Below are positions 1-11,544 of a DNA stretch of 64,000 nucleotides, in pieces. The translations under genes and the position numbers were made by a program. The stretch is taken from the NCBI GenBank assembly GCA_033439265.1, contig JAVTVX010000031.1:16970001-17034000 (forward strand), given 5' to 3'. The notes under the pieces were generated by a model that was not told the origin of the DNA, made no database searches, and saw nothing but the letters and a program-made list of their open reading frames with translations. Each line of letters starts with the position of its first letter. Within the stretch, counting starts at the first letter, position 1. Source of the DNA: Dillenia suffruticosa. Lineage: Eukaryota > Streptophyta > Magnoliopsida > Dilleniales > Dilleniaceae.

Positions 1-422
1 TGTGTTAGAAGAGTTTTACCCCTTAAGGGATTAATTTGATTTGAATTGAAATTAATCAGATTTAATATAATTACGAATAATGGTAATTTATAAAAAATAA
101 TATTGAGTCTTGAAAATGAATCCAACTAACTGTCTATTTTTATTTTTATCATTAATATTCAAATTTTATCTTAATAATAGATTCAAAACAACAGACTGCC
201 TATAAAACACAACCACCCGCACCCCCCCCCCCCCGCCCAACGCAAACCTCCCTAAGCATCAAACTTTGCGGGTGAAGTTTTTGTAGAAAAAATGGATCAA
301 AAGAGCCCGGCCCACTTAAGGTAGCCCATCCTACTCAACCCAACCTATCGAGACCATCTTTCGGCCCAGTCTCTGCTCTACACACACCCTTTCCTCCTCC
401 CCCCACCTCGCTCGATCTCTCG
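1..422 (+). promoter_or_regulatory. Upstream region of the first PPR gene with site II motifs
   Basis: Non-coding AT-rich start, then a poly-C run near 222-234. Three copies of TGGGCY in reverse orientation (GGCCCA at 309-314, AGCCCA at 323-328, GGCCCA at 363-368) lie 55-115 bases before the ATG. These site II elements are known TCP-factor sites common upstream of plant genes for organelle gene expression, including PPR genes. Bases 20-70 resemble the 3' part of the dispersed SINE-like family described at 4105. Functional assignment is inference from motif and position. Confidence 0.4.
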
Positions 423-3400
423 ATGAACCTAGTTCGCTTTGCACATAATCAATGGCGGTCTTCGTCATTTTCTCAACCACAGAATTCATACAACTTATTT
501 TTCTCTAAGCCCATTTCAAACTCATCATTGGTTCGTCCAAGAAAATCTCTTTACAGAAAAATTTCAGAGATTGGAAACCCCAATGTGTCCATTGTTCCAA
601 TTCTCGATCAATGGGTCCAAGAGGGTAACAAGGTTGAAGCACATGAGCTTCGTGGCTTCATTAAGGAGTTCAGATATTTCAGACGATATCACCATGCTCT
701 TCAGGTATTATTATTTATTTTATTATTTTTTAAATCATCATTTTCCTAAGCTAATGCCTTTTTTTTGAATTAATTTTGGGGATTCAAATGCCCCAAAGTG
801 AATTTTTTGTGGCAGTAATTTTGTTGGGGTTTTTTTATTTTTGTCATACCATGTTGATTTTCTGTTTTGGATTTGATTTTCTGCGTTTGGGTTATATTTT
901 AGGAGGAAAGGACTGTGAATTTTCATGGGCAAACAGCATTTAAGGCTATAACTTTTGAAACTATATATATAAGTTTTTTGCCCGCCTCTATATATGATGG
1001 TGCGGACTCAAACAGTCATGGCAGAGGTTTCTGTCAATAGAGATAAATTATTGATTACAATCTCCTATTGTAATATTAATTGGAAGTGAAACAATTGGAT
1101 TTATGGGGAATGTGGTGCTTAAGGATGAGCTTAATCTCTCTCTCAGCTGCTAAGAATTTGGATATGATCTTCACTACTTACAGATTTTGGACGATGAAAC
1201 ACGCCCCTCCCTTTAAGCCTCTCGCTCTTTACAGCCTTCTTGGTTAGGTAAAAAGAAGACCTTTTAATGCTCCCACATGTTGGGAATTGGTAGCTCAAGA
1301 CACGTGGAGTATTCCCATTAGGGTAGTTATCTAACGAACAAAGTGATTTGAGACACGACGAGAAATGAAAGAAAAGAATGTAATTCTAGTGTGTTGATGG
1401 CCTCCATCCTTCTCTATTTATAGAGTTTCAAGGGTTATGATTAAGTGGTCATGACTTTTCTAAGGGATACAATTTTGCACTGGTCCATGTTATTGTATCC
1501 CAACTCAAATAGGAATGGTATTTGTTCATTGGGAGTGGCTTATTTATTGGTACTGTTTCATTTCAATGTGTCTCAAATCTAATAGTACACAACCTTTTCC
1601 CTAATGAAATACAACCTTTCTCAAATCACAATGTTTGTGGGAAGAGTTCCCACCAAAGGGAATATTAAGTGTGGTAAGCACACCATTACACTGTGATCAT
1701 GCACCAATACCCAACACCACAATAATAATTAATTGCACAGAATTAACATAAGAAAATTATAAGGAAGGTAGTGAGACATGATATGCTAAATATGGTTGAA
1801 CTGAAAGTAGACTTGTATGTGCAAATGAGGACTGATGATTAGTTGAACTGAGTTGAGTACTAATATATAAATATATATATGTATGTATATATATATGTAT
1901 ATATATGGATGTATCTATGTGTATTATACAATGTACCTATATCTAACATGGATAGAATAAGAATTGTATTGGATGTAAGGAAGGATATCCAAAAACTAAG
2001 GATGAGAAATCCTCAAAAGTGAATAAAAAGAAGCAAAATTGGGCTAGTAAAGGTTTGCTCTCCGATCCCGCTTCAACTATTTTGCACTGTGATCTCTATA
2101 AATACCTAAGGCATGAGCCTTGCTTGAGAGAAGTATAAAGCACAACCCCGATCCTACAGGAGAAAAGAACTAATACTCACTTCTAAATAGCATCCAGCTC
2201 CCCCCCCCCACCAAAAAAAAATGGAAACCTACAGAGTAGACACAAAAGCACATGCCAAAGCAAAATAGCATTCTGCACCAAACCCTTAAATTTTGTGAGA
2301 AATAATTCCGGGACAAACCTATTGCTTAAGTACTAAAATATTATCTTAGTATAATTATCATGGTCAAATTAGATGCTTTAAAGCTCAAATAATGGGAGGG
2401 ATCTTTAGTAGTTGCTTGAAACAGCTTACTTCCTTCTTATGAATTAGCAAGTAAGATTATGAAATTTCATTTTTTGTTTCTTCTTCAGATATCAGAGTGG
2501 ATGCTCAACAGGAGATACATTCCTCCCTCTCAAAACGACATTGCTCTCCGCCTAAATTTGATCTTTAAGGTTCATGGCCTAAAATCAGCAGAGGAATATT
2601 TCGATAATGTCCCAAAGGCGCTAAAAGGTTTTCCTGTTTATGCTGCACTTCTGGGATGCTATGTTGATAAGAATTCTGTGGAGAAAGCTGAGGCTGTGAT
2701 GGAGAAGATAAGGACGTTGGGAACACTGAGATTTCCATATTTGTACAATCATATGATGAGTATTTATTATCGTAGTGGAAATTATGAGAAACTAGATGAT
2801 GTGATGCATGAAATGAAAGTTGGGGGCATTCCTTATGACACACATACATACGGAGTTAGATTGAGTGCTTATGCAGCTGCTTCTGATGTTGAGGGAATAA
2901 CTAAGATTTTGGGAATGGCAGAGTCTGATATTCCAGCTGATCTGGACTGCAGTTTTTTTGCTGTTGCAGCAGATGGGTATCTAAAAGTTAAGCAATTAAA
3001 CATGGCTCTTGGGATGCTCCGGAAATTGGAAGAGCGGCTAAATGAAGTGAGGAAGAGGAATCTTGCATTTAATTCCCTTATCAAGCTTTACGCACAAGCT
3101 GGGATGAAAGATGAGGTGTATAGGGTTTGGAATCTATACAAGGCGAAGGAGAAAATTTACAACAAGGGCTACTTAAGCATGATAGGCTCATTATTGAAAA
3201 TCGATGATATTAATGGAGCCAAGTCCATTTTTGAGGAGTGGGAATCCAGAAGGCTGTCCAGTGATATTCGAATTCCAGATTTGTTGGTTAGTGCTTACTC
3301 AAAGAAAGGGCTTCTGGAAGAAGCTGAAGCAATCATAAAGAGGGCGGTGGCCAGAGGAGCAGGGCCTTCAGTTTTTACATGGTATTATATGGCCAGAGGG

Positions 3401-3646
3401 TACCTTAAAAGAGGTGATATTGAGCAGGCCCGGGAAGCAATCGAGAAAGCAATCTCGGTCTGTCCACCTGATGGGAAGCTCAAGAGGGAAACTCTAACTG
3501 CCTGTCTGGAATATTTGGGAATGAAAGGAGAGGAAGGGGCAGAGGAACTTATTAGGCTTAGTGATGAGGACATTTTCTCTGCAGACACTCGTGAAAAGCT
3601 TTCGAGTTTGGTCAAGAATGCAAAAGAACGGCCTACTAAAACCTGA
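423..3646 (+). CDS. P-class pentatricopeptide repeat protein, probably mitochondrial (copy 1)
   Basis: Two exons, 423-704 and 2489-3646, joined in phase 0 (CAG before GTATTA; acceptor TTCTTCAG before ATATCAGAG), give a 479-residue protein. Exon 1 supplies a basic, Ser-rich leader typical of an organelle transit peptide, then the segment ending HHALQ; exon 2 begins ISEWM and runs through about ten degenerate 35-residue PPR helical pairs (for example TWYYMARGYLKRGDIEQA). PPR proteins of this class bind RNA in mitochondria or plastids. Layout and length match the Arabidopsis At4g21705/At2g20710 group, recalled from memory. There is no E or DYW tail. The intron holds a solo LTR (1278-1716). Copies 2 and 3 lie directly downstream. 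The start is the only ATG before the leader, and it aligns with copy 3. Confidence 0.88.
1278..1716 (+). mobile_element. Solo LTR (Copia-like ends) in the PPR intron
   Basis: The 439-bp block starts TGTTGGG and ends CCCAACA, the inverted TG..CA termini typical of plant LTRs. It is flanked on both sides by the same five bases CCACA (1273-1277 and 1717-1721), a normal LTR-element target-site duplication. Inside is a TATA-like CTATTTATAG near 1417. No internal retroelement coding or second LTR is seen, so it is a solo LTR left by LTR-LTR recombination. It lies in the single intron of the first PPR gene in sense orientation. Copia assignment rests only on the ends. Confidence 0.75.
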
Positions 3647-4104
3647 AGAACATCATGATGACGTCAATTTGATCATCAACTATTTTATTTATTTATGATT
3701 TTTTTTTCTATATGCATTTGACTTAAGAGCTAATCTTACTAATCTTAAGATGAGGCTTGCTCACCTCGTTGATTTTGATCCAAGTTAAGTGTAGCTTAGC
3801 TCACCTGAATCCCACAAGCCTCAGTTCGTAGAATTTGTGGTTGGGGAGGGTTGAGCTGCATGGTACTTGATGTTTTTTTTTCCTGTTGTAAAGTACAATA
3901 AGCAACTGCTCTCATGCTGATCATTTATGTCTGCATGGTACTTGTTTTGATTACTTGATGTTAACAACCTCTCATTCCACATTTATCATCTGACTGAAAG
4001 CTTCATTATTTAGCAATTTTTTCATTACACTCTTTCTTGTTTATCAAATCACATTAATCTCAAATTAAGTCACAACAAAATTATATATCGGGGCACTAAT
4101 ATCT

Positions 4105-4275
4105 TCTTGGTCCAGTTGGTCTAGTGAAATAAATACTAAATTTTCTTAATCAAAATTTTGGGTTTGAGTATTGAGAATGAAAAAAATAGTCATGAGAAAA
4201 GTTTGTCTCTTAATGGATCCAACAATTAATTCGAGTCGAATTAATGAAAATCAATAAATTGATTATCAAATACCG
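4105..4275 (+). repeat. SINE-like dispersed repeat, least decayed copy
   Basis: The segment opens with TTGGTCTAGTGAAATAAATA, resembling a pol III box A, followed by GGGTTTGAGTATTG, resembling box B, then an AT-rich body that ends with GATTATCAAATACC. The same order of motifs recurs at 7500-7655, 24430-24605 and 34300-34450, and body fragments recur at 20-70, 16965-17060 (reverse) and 35025-35175. Shared head, body and tail point to one retroposed family. The tRNA-derived SINE label is inference from the two boxes. Confidence 0.45.
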
Positions 4276-4354
4276 TTCGATCAAGTAAAAGAAAAAAAAT
4301 TATATATCGATACAAATTTTGAAGTTGTGAAGGGTCGGATGGGGAGTGCTCAGG

Positions 4355-4678
4355 TTAGTCAAGAATCATCCATGGCCCCTCAGTTAGAATGTGGAAATAT
4401 TCTAGCCTGCTGGTGAACTTAACTAGAAAGTATCCCCTTCCTAAGTCCAACAGCTCAATACTGCTCTCTGTTTTCCACATATAAGTTATTTTCGTTAGCA
4501 TTAGACCATAACCTATCCCCAACAGCTTGATTATGAGGGTCTTTCTCCTGGGCTTCCACAGGTTTTCATCAGATACAGTCATTGTTGGGATTTTCCATCC
4601 TCTTTGCTCATTCTCCTCCTTTTCCTCTTCCATTAAGTCCTCTTCTAAATCGGCTTCCATGTCTTCTTCCACTTCCAT
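4355..4678 (-). mobile_element. LINE-type ORF1 remnant (DUF4283-like)
   Basis: An open 107-codon - strand segment begins with an acidic stretch, then contains SDENLWKPRRKTLIIKLLG, LLDLGRGYFLVKF and ILTEGPWMILD. This order (kinase-like KxLIIKLLG, DxGxFLVKF, GPWxI) is that of the DUF4283 domain found at the start of plant non-LTR retrotransposon ORF1 proteins. Nothing of the zinc knuckle, endonuclease or reverse transcriptase follows before about 4330, so it is a truncated fragment. It lies between PPR copies 1 and 2. Confidence 0.65.
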
Positions 4679-4745
4679 CTCATTAACTTCATCCTACTAC
4701 TCTCTCCCATTAACATTTCCTTGAACGTTAACCTCGGTTATCAAA

Positions 4746-4911
4746 ACATAAAGCAAGTGGGTTCAAAAAATAAGCAAATTTTAATAAAATAAGCAGGCTT
4801 TGTGTATAATTTTAATGGGTTTATTTTTTTTGTCTTACTGAGTCGAATTTCTTTGTAGGATTGGATAAATTCCCACATAAAGCAATTGGGTTCAGAAATA
4901 AGCAAATTTTG
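4746..4911 (+). repeat. Short direct repeat, 129-bp spacing
   Basis: A block of about 37 bases beginning ACATAAAGCAAGTGGGTTC at 4746 recurs with a few changes at 4875. The spacing is 129 bases. It probably marks a small local duplication in the spacer between PPR copies 1 and 2. Confidence 0.5.
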
Positions 4912-5390
4912 CGAGTCACGTCATCAAAACATATGTATGTATAGTACACATATCTGGCGTAACATAGATAACGAAATTATCATACATGCATACATACATA
5001 CATACATGTATGTATGTGTGTGTATGCAATTTTATAGTATTAAATGGGGTTTGAAAGCAACACTAAGGGCCAAAATGAATTTGATTTTTTTTTTTTTTTT
5101 GGGTGTCAAGTTTAATGGGGTTTGTGATGTTCTCATACTGAATTGTTTTAATGTGTAAAATTTGATAAATTGACAATGGGGGGCAACTGCCCCCGGTTAG
5201 CTTGGTTTTAGGACTTAGTTGAGTTGGATTGAGTGGTCTAGTGATGGATTATGTTAAGCTTTACGACTCAAATAATACGCAAAAATATTTAGTGGTTGCA
5301 TTAAATCACTTTAGTCTTGCTCCTTTTATATTTTATTCTTGTTGATCTGCATGAAGATTCTTGATATTTCATCGTTCATTTCTTCTCCAG

Positions 5391-6506
5391 ATATCAGAAT
5401 GGATGTGCAATAAACGACCCATTCCTCCTCAGAGTGATGTTGCTACCCGTCTAAATTTGATCTATAAAGTTTAAGGCCAAAAACAGGCAGAAGAATAGGC
5501 TTTCCCGTTTATGCTGCACTGCTGAAATGCTGTTCTCACGAGAAATCTATGGAGAAAGCAGAGGCCTTGATGGAGGAGACAAGAAATATGGGAGTGCTGA
5601 CGACACCGTGTATTTACAACCATACGATGTATCTTTATTATCAGACCGGAAATTATGAGAAACTAGATTATATGTTGCATGAAATGGAAGTCAGGGGCAT
5701 CAATGATGACAAATATACAAATGGTATTCGACTGAGAGCATATACAGCTGCTGATGATGTTAAGGGAATTGATAAGATCGTAGCAATGGTGGATTCTGAT
5801 ATTTTGGCTCATACAGACTGCAGTTTTTTTGCTGTTGCAGCGGACAGATATCTGAAGGTTGGGCAAGTAGACATGGCTGTTAAAATGCTCCACGGGTCGG
5901 AAGGGCTACTAAGAAGAAAAGGGAAAAGAAAACAAGCATTTGATTTACTTCAAGCTTTATGCGAAAATTGGGATGAAAAATGAGTTGTATAGAGTTTGGA
6001 ATCTTTGCGAGGCTAGAGAAAAAATTTTCAATAGCTGTTATGCCAGTATGATATGGTCATTGTTGAAATTGGATGATATCAAAGGTGCAAAAAGAAGTTC
6101 TGGAGGGGGAATCCACAAAGCTATTTGGCGATATTCGAATTCCCATGGAAAGGCCTTTTTGAGGATGCAGAAGGCATTAGCTAGAGGGTCGGAGCCATCA
6201 GGTTCCACACGGTATTATATGGCAAAAGGGTATCTTAAAGGAGGTGAAATTAAGCAGGCATCAGAAGCAATCAAGAAAGCAATCTTGGTCTTTGTACCTG
6301 ATGGAAAGCTCAAGAAGGAAACTCTAGCTGCTTGTTAGGAATATTTGAAAGTAAAGGGAAACAAGGGAGTGGCAGAGGAACTTATTGGAATTATGAATGA
6401 GGATATTGTTTCAGCAGATGCTCATGAAAAGTTATTAAATCTGATCGAGAATGCGAGACAAAAACCTTCTAGGCTTGGTGAACAGAAGGGAAATGGAATA
6501 CTTTGA
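5391..6506 (+). pseudogene. P-class PPR pseudogene (copy 2, exon 2 only)
   Basis: Starts right after a preserved acceptor (TTCTCCAG, then ATATCAGAATGGATGTGC) and aligns along its length with exon 2 of copy 3. Visible lesions: TAA at 5472-5474 where copies 1 and 3 have a His or Tyr codon; a deletion near 5498 removing the segment before GGCTTTCCCG; a two-base deletion near 5950 that shifts the frame; a further frame change near 6100; a larger deletion near 6150, after GATATTCGAATTCCCATGG; and TAG at 6336-6338. Exon 1 is missing. It is closer to copy 3 than to copy 1 in both exon and 3' flank, so the duplication that made these two is the younger one. Confidence 0.9.
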
Positions 6507-7700
6507 GATGAATAATATGCAAGTGCTATATAAAAATAATAATAATAACATGCAAGTGCTTGAAACTTTTTGAGGGACCAACGAGATCAGATCAAGTTGA
6601 TCATGAACTGTCATTCTTTTTGTCAAGGCTTCTGTTACATTAACCTGTTTGAAGATAAAATCATTTTATCCGTGTAGGGCTTGTCAATGCCTGCAGTCAT
6701 CAAGTGCTTGAAACTTTTCTCTATCACATACTTTGTTTCTGCCTTGTCTTGCCTAGCTTTGCACCGGAGGTCCTCTCTCTCTTCTCTGTTGGTTGATTTG
6801 TCAGTCTTTGTATTTTGCTTGTGCTTGGAGAGTCTTTTGCTCATGCTCCTTTGTTGTTGCTGGTGCGTTTTCCCTTAGCTGGGCATTGTCCCCCGTAGGA
6901 CCCGAAAGGACAAAATTGATAAACGAAAGAAAAAAAACACATGCAGAATCAAAGGTTGCGATTTTAGATTATTTAAGATCGGAGAATAACTTATAACTTT
7001 AATTATCCTAAGGGTTTAAGGTTGAGTGTTATTGTCAAATGATTTAGGTTCCAATTCTAATTCATTTTTAAAATTGTTAAGAAAATTTGAAATTCTCATT
7101 ACAATTGATTTAGCATGAAAAGAGTAGTTACACAATCGACTGAGCAAATCAACAGGGGAAAAAAAATTAGATCTTTGAAAGAGAGAAAAATTGAGATGGG
7201 GGAAAATTAATTTCGACCATGGAGTCCTCGCAACCAATTTTGCCTCCCTTTGACTAAGAGAGAATGAGATGAAAATGAAGGAGAAGAAAAAATGAAGGAG
7301 AGAGAAGGGGGTAGAGAGGGAAAAGAAAGAAGCATTTTAAGACGAGGCCCAGAGAGAGATGAGGAGATACTGAGATGAGATCGAAGGAGAAATATGGGGG
7401 AGGATGGAAGGGGTTTTGATCGGACCAGCTCAGGGTCGAACCGCCCCGTGGCCAGGCTATTCTAAACCGACTCCAGGGGCCGGATTATATAATTTAGTGA
7501 GCCTATCAACGTATAGTCGGTGTGATAAGTAAATATATTAGATTTTTTAATTAATTTTTGAATTTAAAATTTAAAAATTAAAAAATTATGTTGAGAAAAA
7601 TTTTTTTAAATTAGATTTTATAATAGTTAAATCGGATTAATCGGAATATAGGCTCTTAAAGAGTATGCTGCCACCAATGTAGCCACGGAACCTTCACAAC
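6507..7700. other. Spacer between PPR copies 2 and 3
   Basis: The first 180 bases are homologous to the 3' flank of copy 3. The motif AAGTGCTTGAAACTT occurs at about 6549 and 6700. Purine-rich, gene-free DNA follows at 7150-7400, then a SINE-like copy at 7500-7655. No coding signal is seen. Confidence 0.5.
7500..7655 (+). repeat. SINE-like dispersed repeat copy
   Basis: Shares with the copies at 24430 and 34300 the head ATATTAGATTTTTTAATTAA, an AT-rich body, and the late motif TCGGATTAATCGGAATATA. It is degenerate, with no box B left. It lies just upstream of the third PPR gene. Confidence 0.4.
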
Positions 7701-7703
7701 AAA

Positions 7704-7725
7704 TGGGCTCACCAAAGATGGCCCA
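7704..7725 (+). promoter_or_regulatory. Paired site II elements before PPR copy 3
   Basis: TGGGCT at 7704-7709 and GGCCCA (reverse TGGGCC) at 7720-7725 lie about 90-110 bases before the ATG at 7814, matching the arrangement in front of PPR copy 1. Known family of TCP-binding site II motifs; the role here is inferred. Confidence 0.4.
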
Positions 7726-7813
7726 TTTAATTATGACAAAACCCGGTCCAGAAAGCACATCCCGCGGCTGTATCATCACCGAGACCTCCTCCTTCCCTCC
7801 CACCCTCTCTGTA

Positions 7814-9701
7814 ATGAAGATAGTTCGGTTGGCAGAGAGTCTAAGGCGTTCTTCGCGTTCTTCATCACTCTCTCAACCACAGACTCGTTACAGCTTAATA
7901 TTGTCCAAACCTATTTCAAACCCATCATGGGTTTCTTCAAAAGGATCTCTGTACAAAAGAATTTCACCGGTTGGAGACCCAAATGTCTCGATTGTTCCAA
8001 TTCTAGATCGATGGGTCAAACAAGGCAATAATGTGAAAGGACAAGAGCTTCGATCTATCATAAGGGAGCTTTGCTATTTCAAGCGATTCAAACACGCTCT
8101 TGAGGTATTCAAAATTTTCTCCTTTTATGTAATGTGTAAATTCCTATAGCATGAAAATGGGGTTTAGTGTTTATTCTAAGGATTCTTGATTGATATTTGA
8201 TCAATCATATGTGAAGCATTTGCAACAATTTAATTTCTGGGGAATATAGTGCTTAAAAATGAGCCTCATGTCTCTTTCAGTTGCCAATAATTTGATTGTA
8301 GTCTTCATTATCTATACACTTCTAACATCATATTGACCTTTGGAAATGCATCAAATAGAGCTGAATGAAAAGGCAGCTGATCTGCTGCGTTGCATTGAGT
8401 GGCCTAGTGATGGATTATGTTTGGCTTTATGGCTGGAACAATGGACAAAAATATTTAGTAGTTGCTTAAATCACTTTAATCTTGCTTCATTTATATTTCC
8501 TTCTTGTCAATCTGCATGCAAATCCTTGAAATTTCATTCTCCATTTCTTCTTCAGATATCAGAGTGGATGTGCAATAAACAATGCATAGCTCCTTCTCAA
8601 AGTGATGTTGCGGCCCGAATGAATTTGATCTACAAAGTTTATGGCCTAAAAATGGCAGAAGAATATTTTACTAACATCCCAAATGTACTAAAAGGCTTTC
8701 CCGTTTATTCTGCACTGCTGGAATGCTATGCTCACGAGAAATGTGTCAAGAAAGCTGAGGCTTTGATGGAGGAGACAAGGGATATGGGAGTGCCGAGGAC
8801 GCCATACGTATACAACCATATGATGAATCTTTATTATCAGACCAGAAATTATGAGAAACTAGAGGATATGGTGCGTGAAATGGAAGTCAGGGCCATTGGT
8901 TATGACCAATATACATATGCAATTAGACTGAGTGCGTATGCAGCTGCTGCTGATGTTAAGGGAATTGATAAGATCGTAGCAATGGCGGATTCCGATATTT
9001 TGGCTGATATGGACTGCGGTTTTTTTGCTGTTGCAGCAGACGGATATCTGAAGGTTGGGCAAGTAGACAAGGCTGTTAAAATGCTCCAAAAATTGGAAGG
9101 GCTGCTAAAAAGAAAAGGGAAAAGAAAACAAGCATTTGATTTACTTATCAAGCTTTATGCAAAAATTGGGATGAAAAATGAGTTGTGTAGGGTTTGGAAT
9201 CTTTACAAGTCTAGGGAGAAAATTTATAATAGGGGTTATGGACATATGATGGGGTCATTGTTGAAATTGGATGATATCGAAGGTGCCAGGAAAATTTTTG
9301 AGGAATGGGAATCCACAAAGCTATCTGGTGATATTCGAATTCCAAATTTGCTGGTGAGTGCATACTCAAGGAAAGGGCTTTTGGAGGAGGCTGAAGCTAT
9401 CATAAGGAAGGCAGTAGCTAGAGGGATAAAGCCTTTGGGTTCCACGTGGTATTATATGGCAAAAGGGTACCTTAAAGTAGGCAAAATTGAGCAGGCAGCG
9501 GAAGCAATCAAGAAAGCAATCTTGGTCTGTGCACCCGATGGGAAGCTCAAGAAGGAAACTCTGGCTGCTTGCTTGGAATATTTGGAAGTGAAGGGCAACA
9601 ACAAAGGGCAAGATGAACTTCTTGAAATGATGGATGAGGATATTTTTTCAGCAGATGCTTATGAAAAGATATTAAGTTTGATTGATAATACAAGACAATG
9701 A
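7814..9701 (+). CDS. P-class pentatricopeptide repeat protein, probably mitochondrial (copy 3)
   Basis: Exons 7814-8104 and 8556-9701 join in phase 0 (GAG before GTATTC; TTCTTCAG before ATATCAGAG) for a 478-residue product colinear with copy 1. The leader MKIVRLAESLRRSSRSSSLS is Arg/Ser-rich and lacks acidic residues apart from one Glu, as expected of a mitochondrial presequence. The body is a run of PPR helical hairpins (for example TWYYMAKGYLKVGKIEQA) and ends DNTRQ without an E/DYW tail. An ATG at 7703 is in frame upstream, but 7814 aligns with the start of copy 1 and gives a better transit peptide. The intron is 451 bases. The product is expected to bind organelle RNA. The 3' flank carries an inverted repeat (9726-10004). 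Confidence 0.88.
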
Positions 9702-11400
9702 TCTTCTAGGCTAGTGAACAGAAGGGAAATGGAAGGCTTTGAGATGGAATTAGCAAGTGCTTGAAACTTATGGACCATCACCATCACATGCAAGTTGATC
9801 AGGATTGTCATTCTTTTGTCAGGGCTTCAGTGACGTGAACCCGAGGATATTGTTTGAAGATAGAACCATTTTCCTGGTGTAGGTTTGCAACTACTGCAAT
9901 TATCGAGAAGTTGCAAAGATCACGTCTTTATAAACCAGTCTTCCCTGTACACTAAGCCATAAGTTTCAAGCACTTGCTAATTCCATCTCAAAGCCTTACA
10001 TTTCATTTCACGTCTCTTTTCCATTTCACCTGGATTTTAAGCTTCTCTAGTAATTTTGCAATGGAAGTATTGGCTTATTGAGAAAGCACCCAGAATCATC
10101 TCGTTGGGGCATATTTTTCTCATGACCATTTAACCTGTGGCATGATGCATAAGCACTGCATTTCTGCCATTTGCCCAACCTTTCTAACCATGTTTAATGG
10201 CAATTAGAAACTCGACCGCCATGATTGCTTTTTACAATAATAGTTACAAATAGACCTCACCACAGCCCGTTCAAACCCTTGGTCGGCCCTCGGTGAGCTT
10301 GCCGGTTGAGATATGGGTAATTGTGTCCCCAAAGGGATAACCTAGTGGTAAAAATCTCTCTTCCCTAATTCAGTGATCCTAGATTTAAATCTTTGTATAA
10401 TCCAAAAAAAAAAAAAAGAAATGGCTAACTGTACTGGAGATGGTTCGGAGACATGTTCAGCCAACTATTGGACCGGCCCTGAACTGGAACCATAATCCGC
10501 AAAATTGACGGTTTAACCAGGCCAACGAGCCGAACCACGGTTCCGACTCTGAATTTTGATCTTGCATTTTTTTTTTTGGTTACATAACTGGCATTTGTTA
10601 TCCAGACCACAATCCCCAACCAGACCTCTTTATTTTTCTCACAAAGAGCCCAGTTTAGCTCAACCAGATTCCTACTGGTTCACAAAAGTCTGATTAGGAT
10701 TGAGCTTGCCTATATTGTATCTTTGTCAACCATGAAGTAAACCAACTGATTCTCTACCTCGGCTCTGACTAAAAAGGGATTCGGACTAGTCTTTTATCGC
10801 AAGTTTAAGGACCCAGTTGGGCGGGCATCCAAAAGGACGTAAAATGCCATTTCCAAACCCAAGATGGGAAGATTATTTTTCAAAAAAAAAATAATAATAA
10901 TATTATATAAATTATAAATAAATTAAATTTTACATGGTATTCCACATCAATAAAAAACTTTTTTTTTTAGTTGCAAGTAACAAAGTTTGCATCAGGAGAT
11001 GGATTCTACCAAAAACAAATCTGGTCATCTGTTTGGACAACAATGCATTTATTTTGGGAAATGAATCCCTAATTTTAGAATAGAAGAAACATCTTTTCAA
11101 GTTTGAAATTGTTCTAGATATAAGAGTCAAATCTCATGGTTGCTCAGGTGGACCACCCCATGTGGTCCATGGTTTCATGGTTGATACATTTATGCCCTGC
11201 AAATGGAACTTTTGAGTTTAAAAGAGGAGGGGGGCTAGTTTTTGAAAAACAAATAGAGAATACTTGTGAGAAGCTCTAATGCTTACTTGTGAGTGACTAA
11301 TGGCAAAACCAGTTGAGAACAACCTGACCTGCAAATGCACTTGACAATCATGGTAAGTGGATAGATGTAAAGGCAATGAAAAAAGGAAGACCCTCTGGTG
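9702..11400. other. Spacer between PPR copy 3 and the RMA gene
   Basis: Contains the inverted repeat above and, at 10325-10412, a possible SINE relic (box-A-like AACCTAGTGGTAAAAATCTC, then an A-rich end). The stretch at 10430-10560 is rich in GAACCG/CGGTTC-type words (ACCACGGTTCCGAC), probably a decayed transposon. No gene is seen. Confidence 0.4.
9726..10004 (+). repeat. 48-bp inverted repeat in the 3' flank of PPR copy 3
   Basis: Arm 9726-9773 (GAAATGGAAGGCTTTGAGAT onward) and arm 9957-10004 are reverse complements over 48 bases with a single mismatch, separated by 183 bases. The first arm is homologous to the 3' flank of the dead PPR copy, so it is the original and the second arm is an inverted duplicate. 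A transcript reading past the PPR stop would fold into a long hairpin. Confidence 0.85.
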
Positions 11401-11544
11401 GTGTTAACCGGTACAAAACTCTCTAGTACAATCTCATAGATATAATGTATCGCATCTTGTTTATCAGTACATAAGATTTGTGTCCATAATTTTATTTATA
11501 AGGTATACAAAAAGGGGGGGGGTCCGTTTTAAGGTCAATCAATG

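Larger units (their letters stand above)
3647..5390. other. Spacer between PPR copies 1 and 2
   Basis: Holds the 3' flank of copy 1, the SINE-like repeat, the DUF4283 remnant and the short direct repeat listed separately. From about 5215 to 5390 the sequence is homologous to the end of the intron of copy 3 (8385-8555; shared GAGTGGTCTAGTGATGGATT and AAAAATATTTAGT), so it is the retained intron of the dead middle copy. No exon 1 of that copy is visible. Confidence 0.6.

Noticed and set aside
5177-5196. GGGGGGCAACTGCCCCC palindrome
   Set aside because: Short GC-rich inverted repeat in an AT-rich spacer with no flanking target duplication; not enough to call an element.
7703-7813. Upstream in-frame ATG for PPR copy 3
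   Set aside because: Adds 37 residues absent from copy 1 and overlaps the site II motifs; 7814 is the better start.
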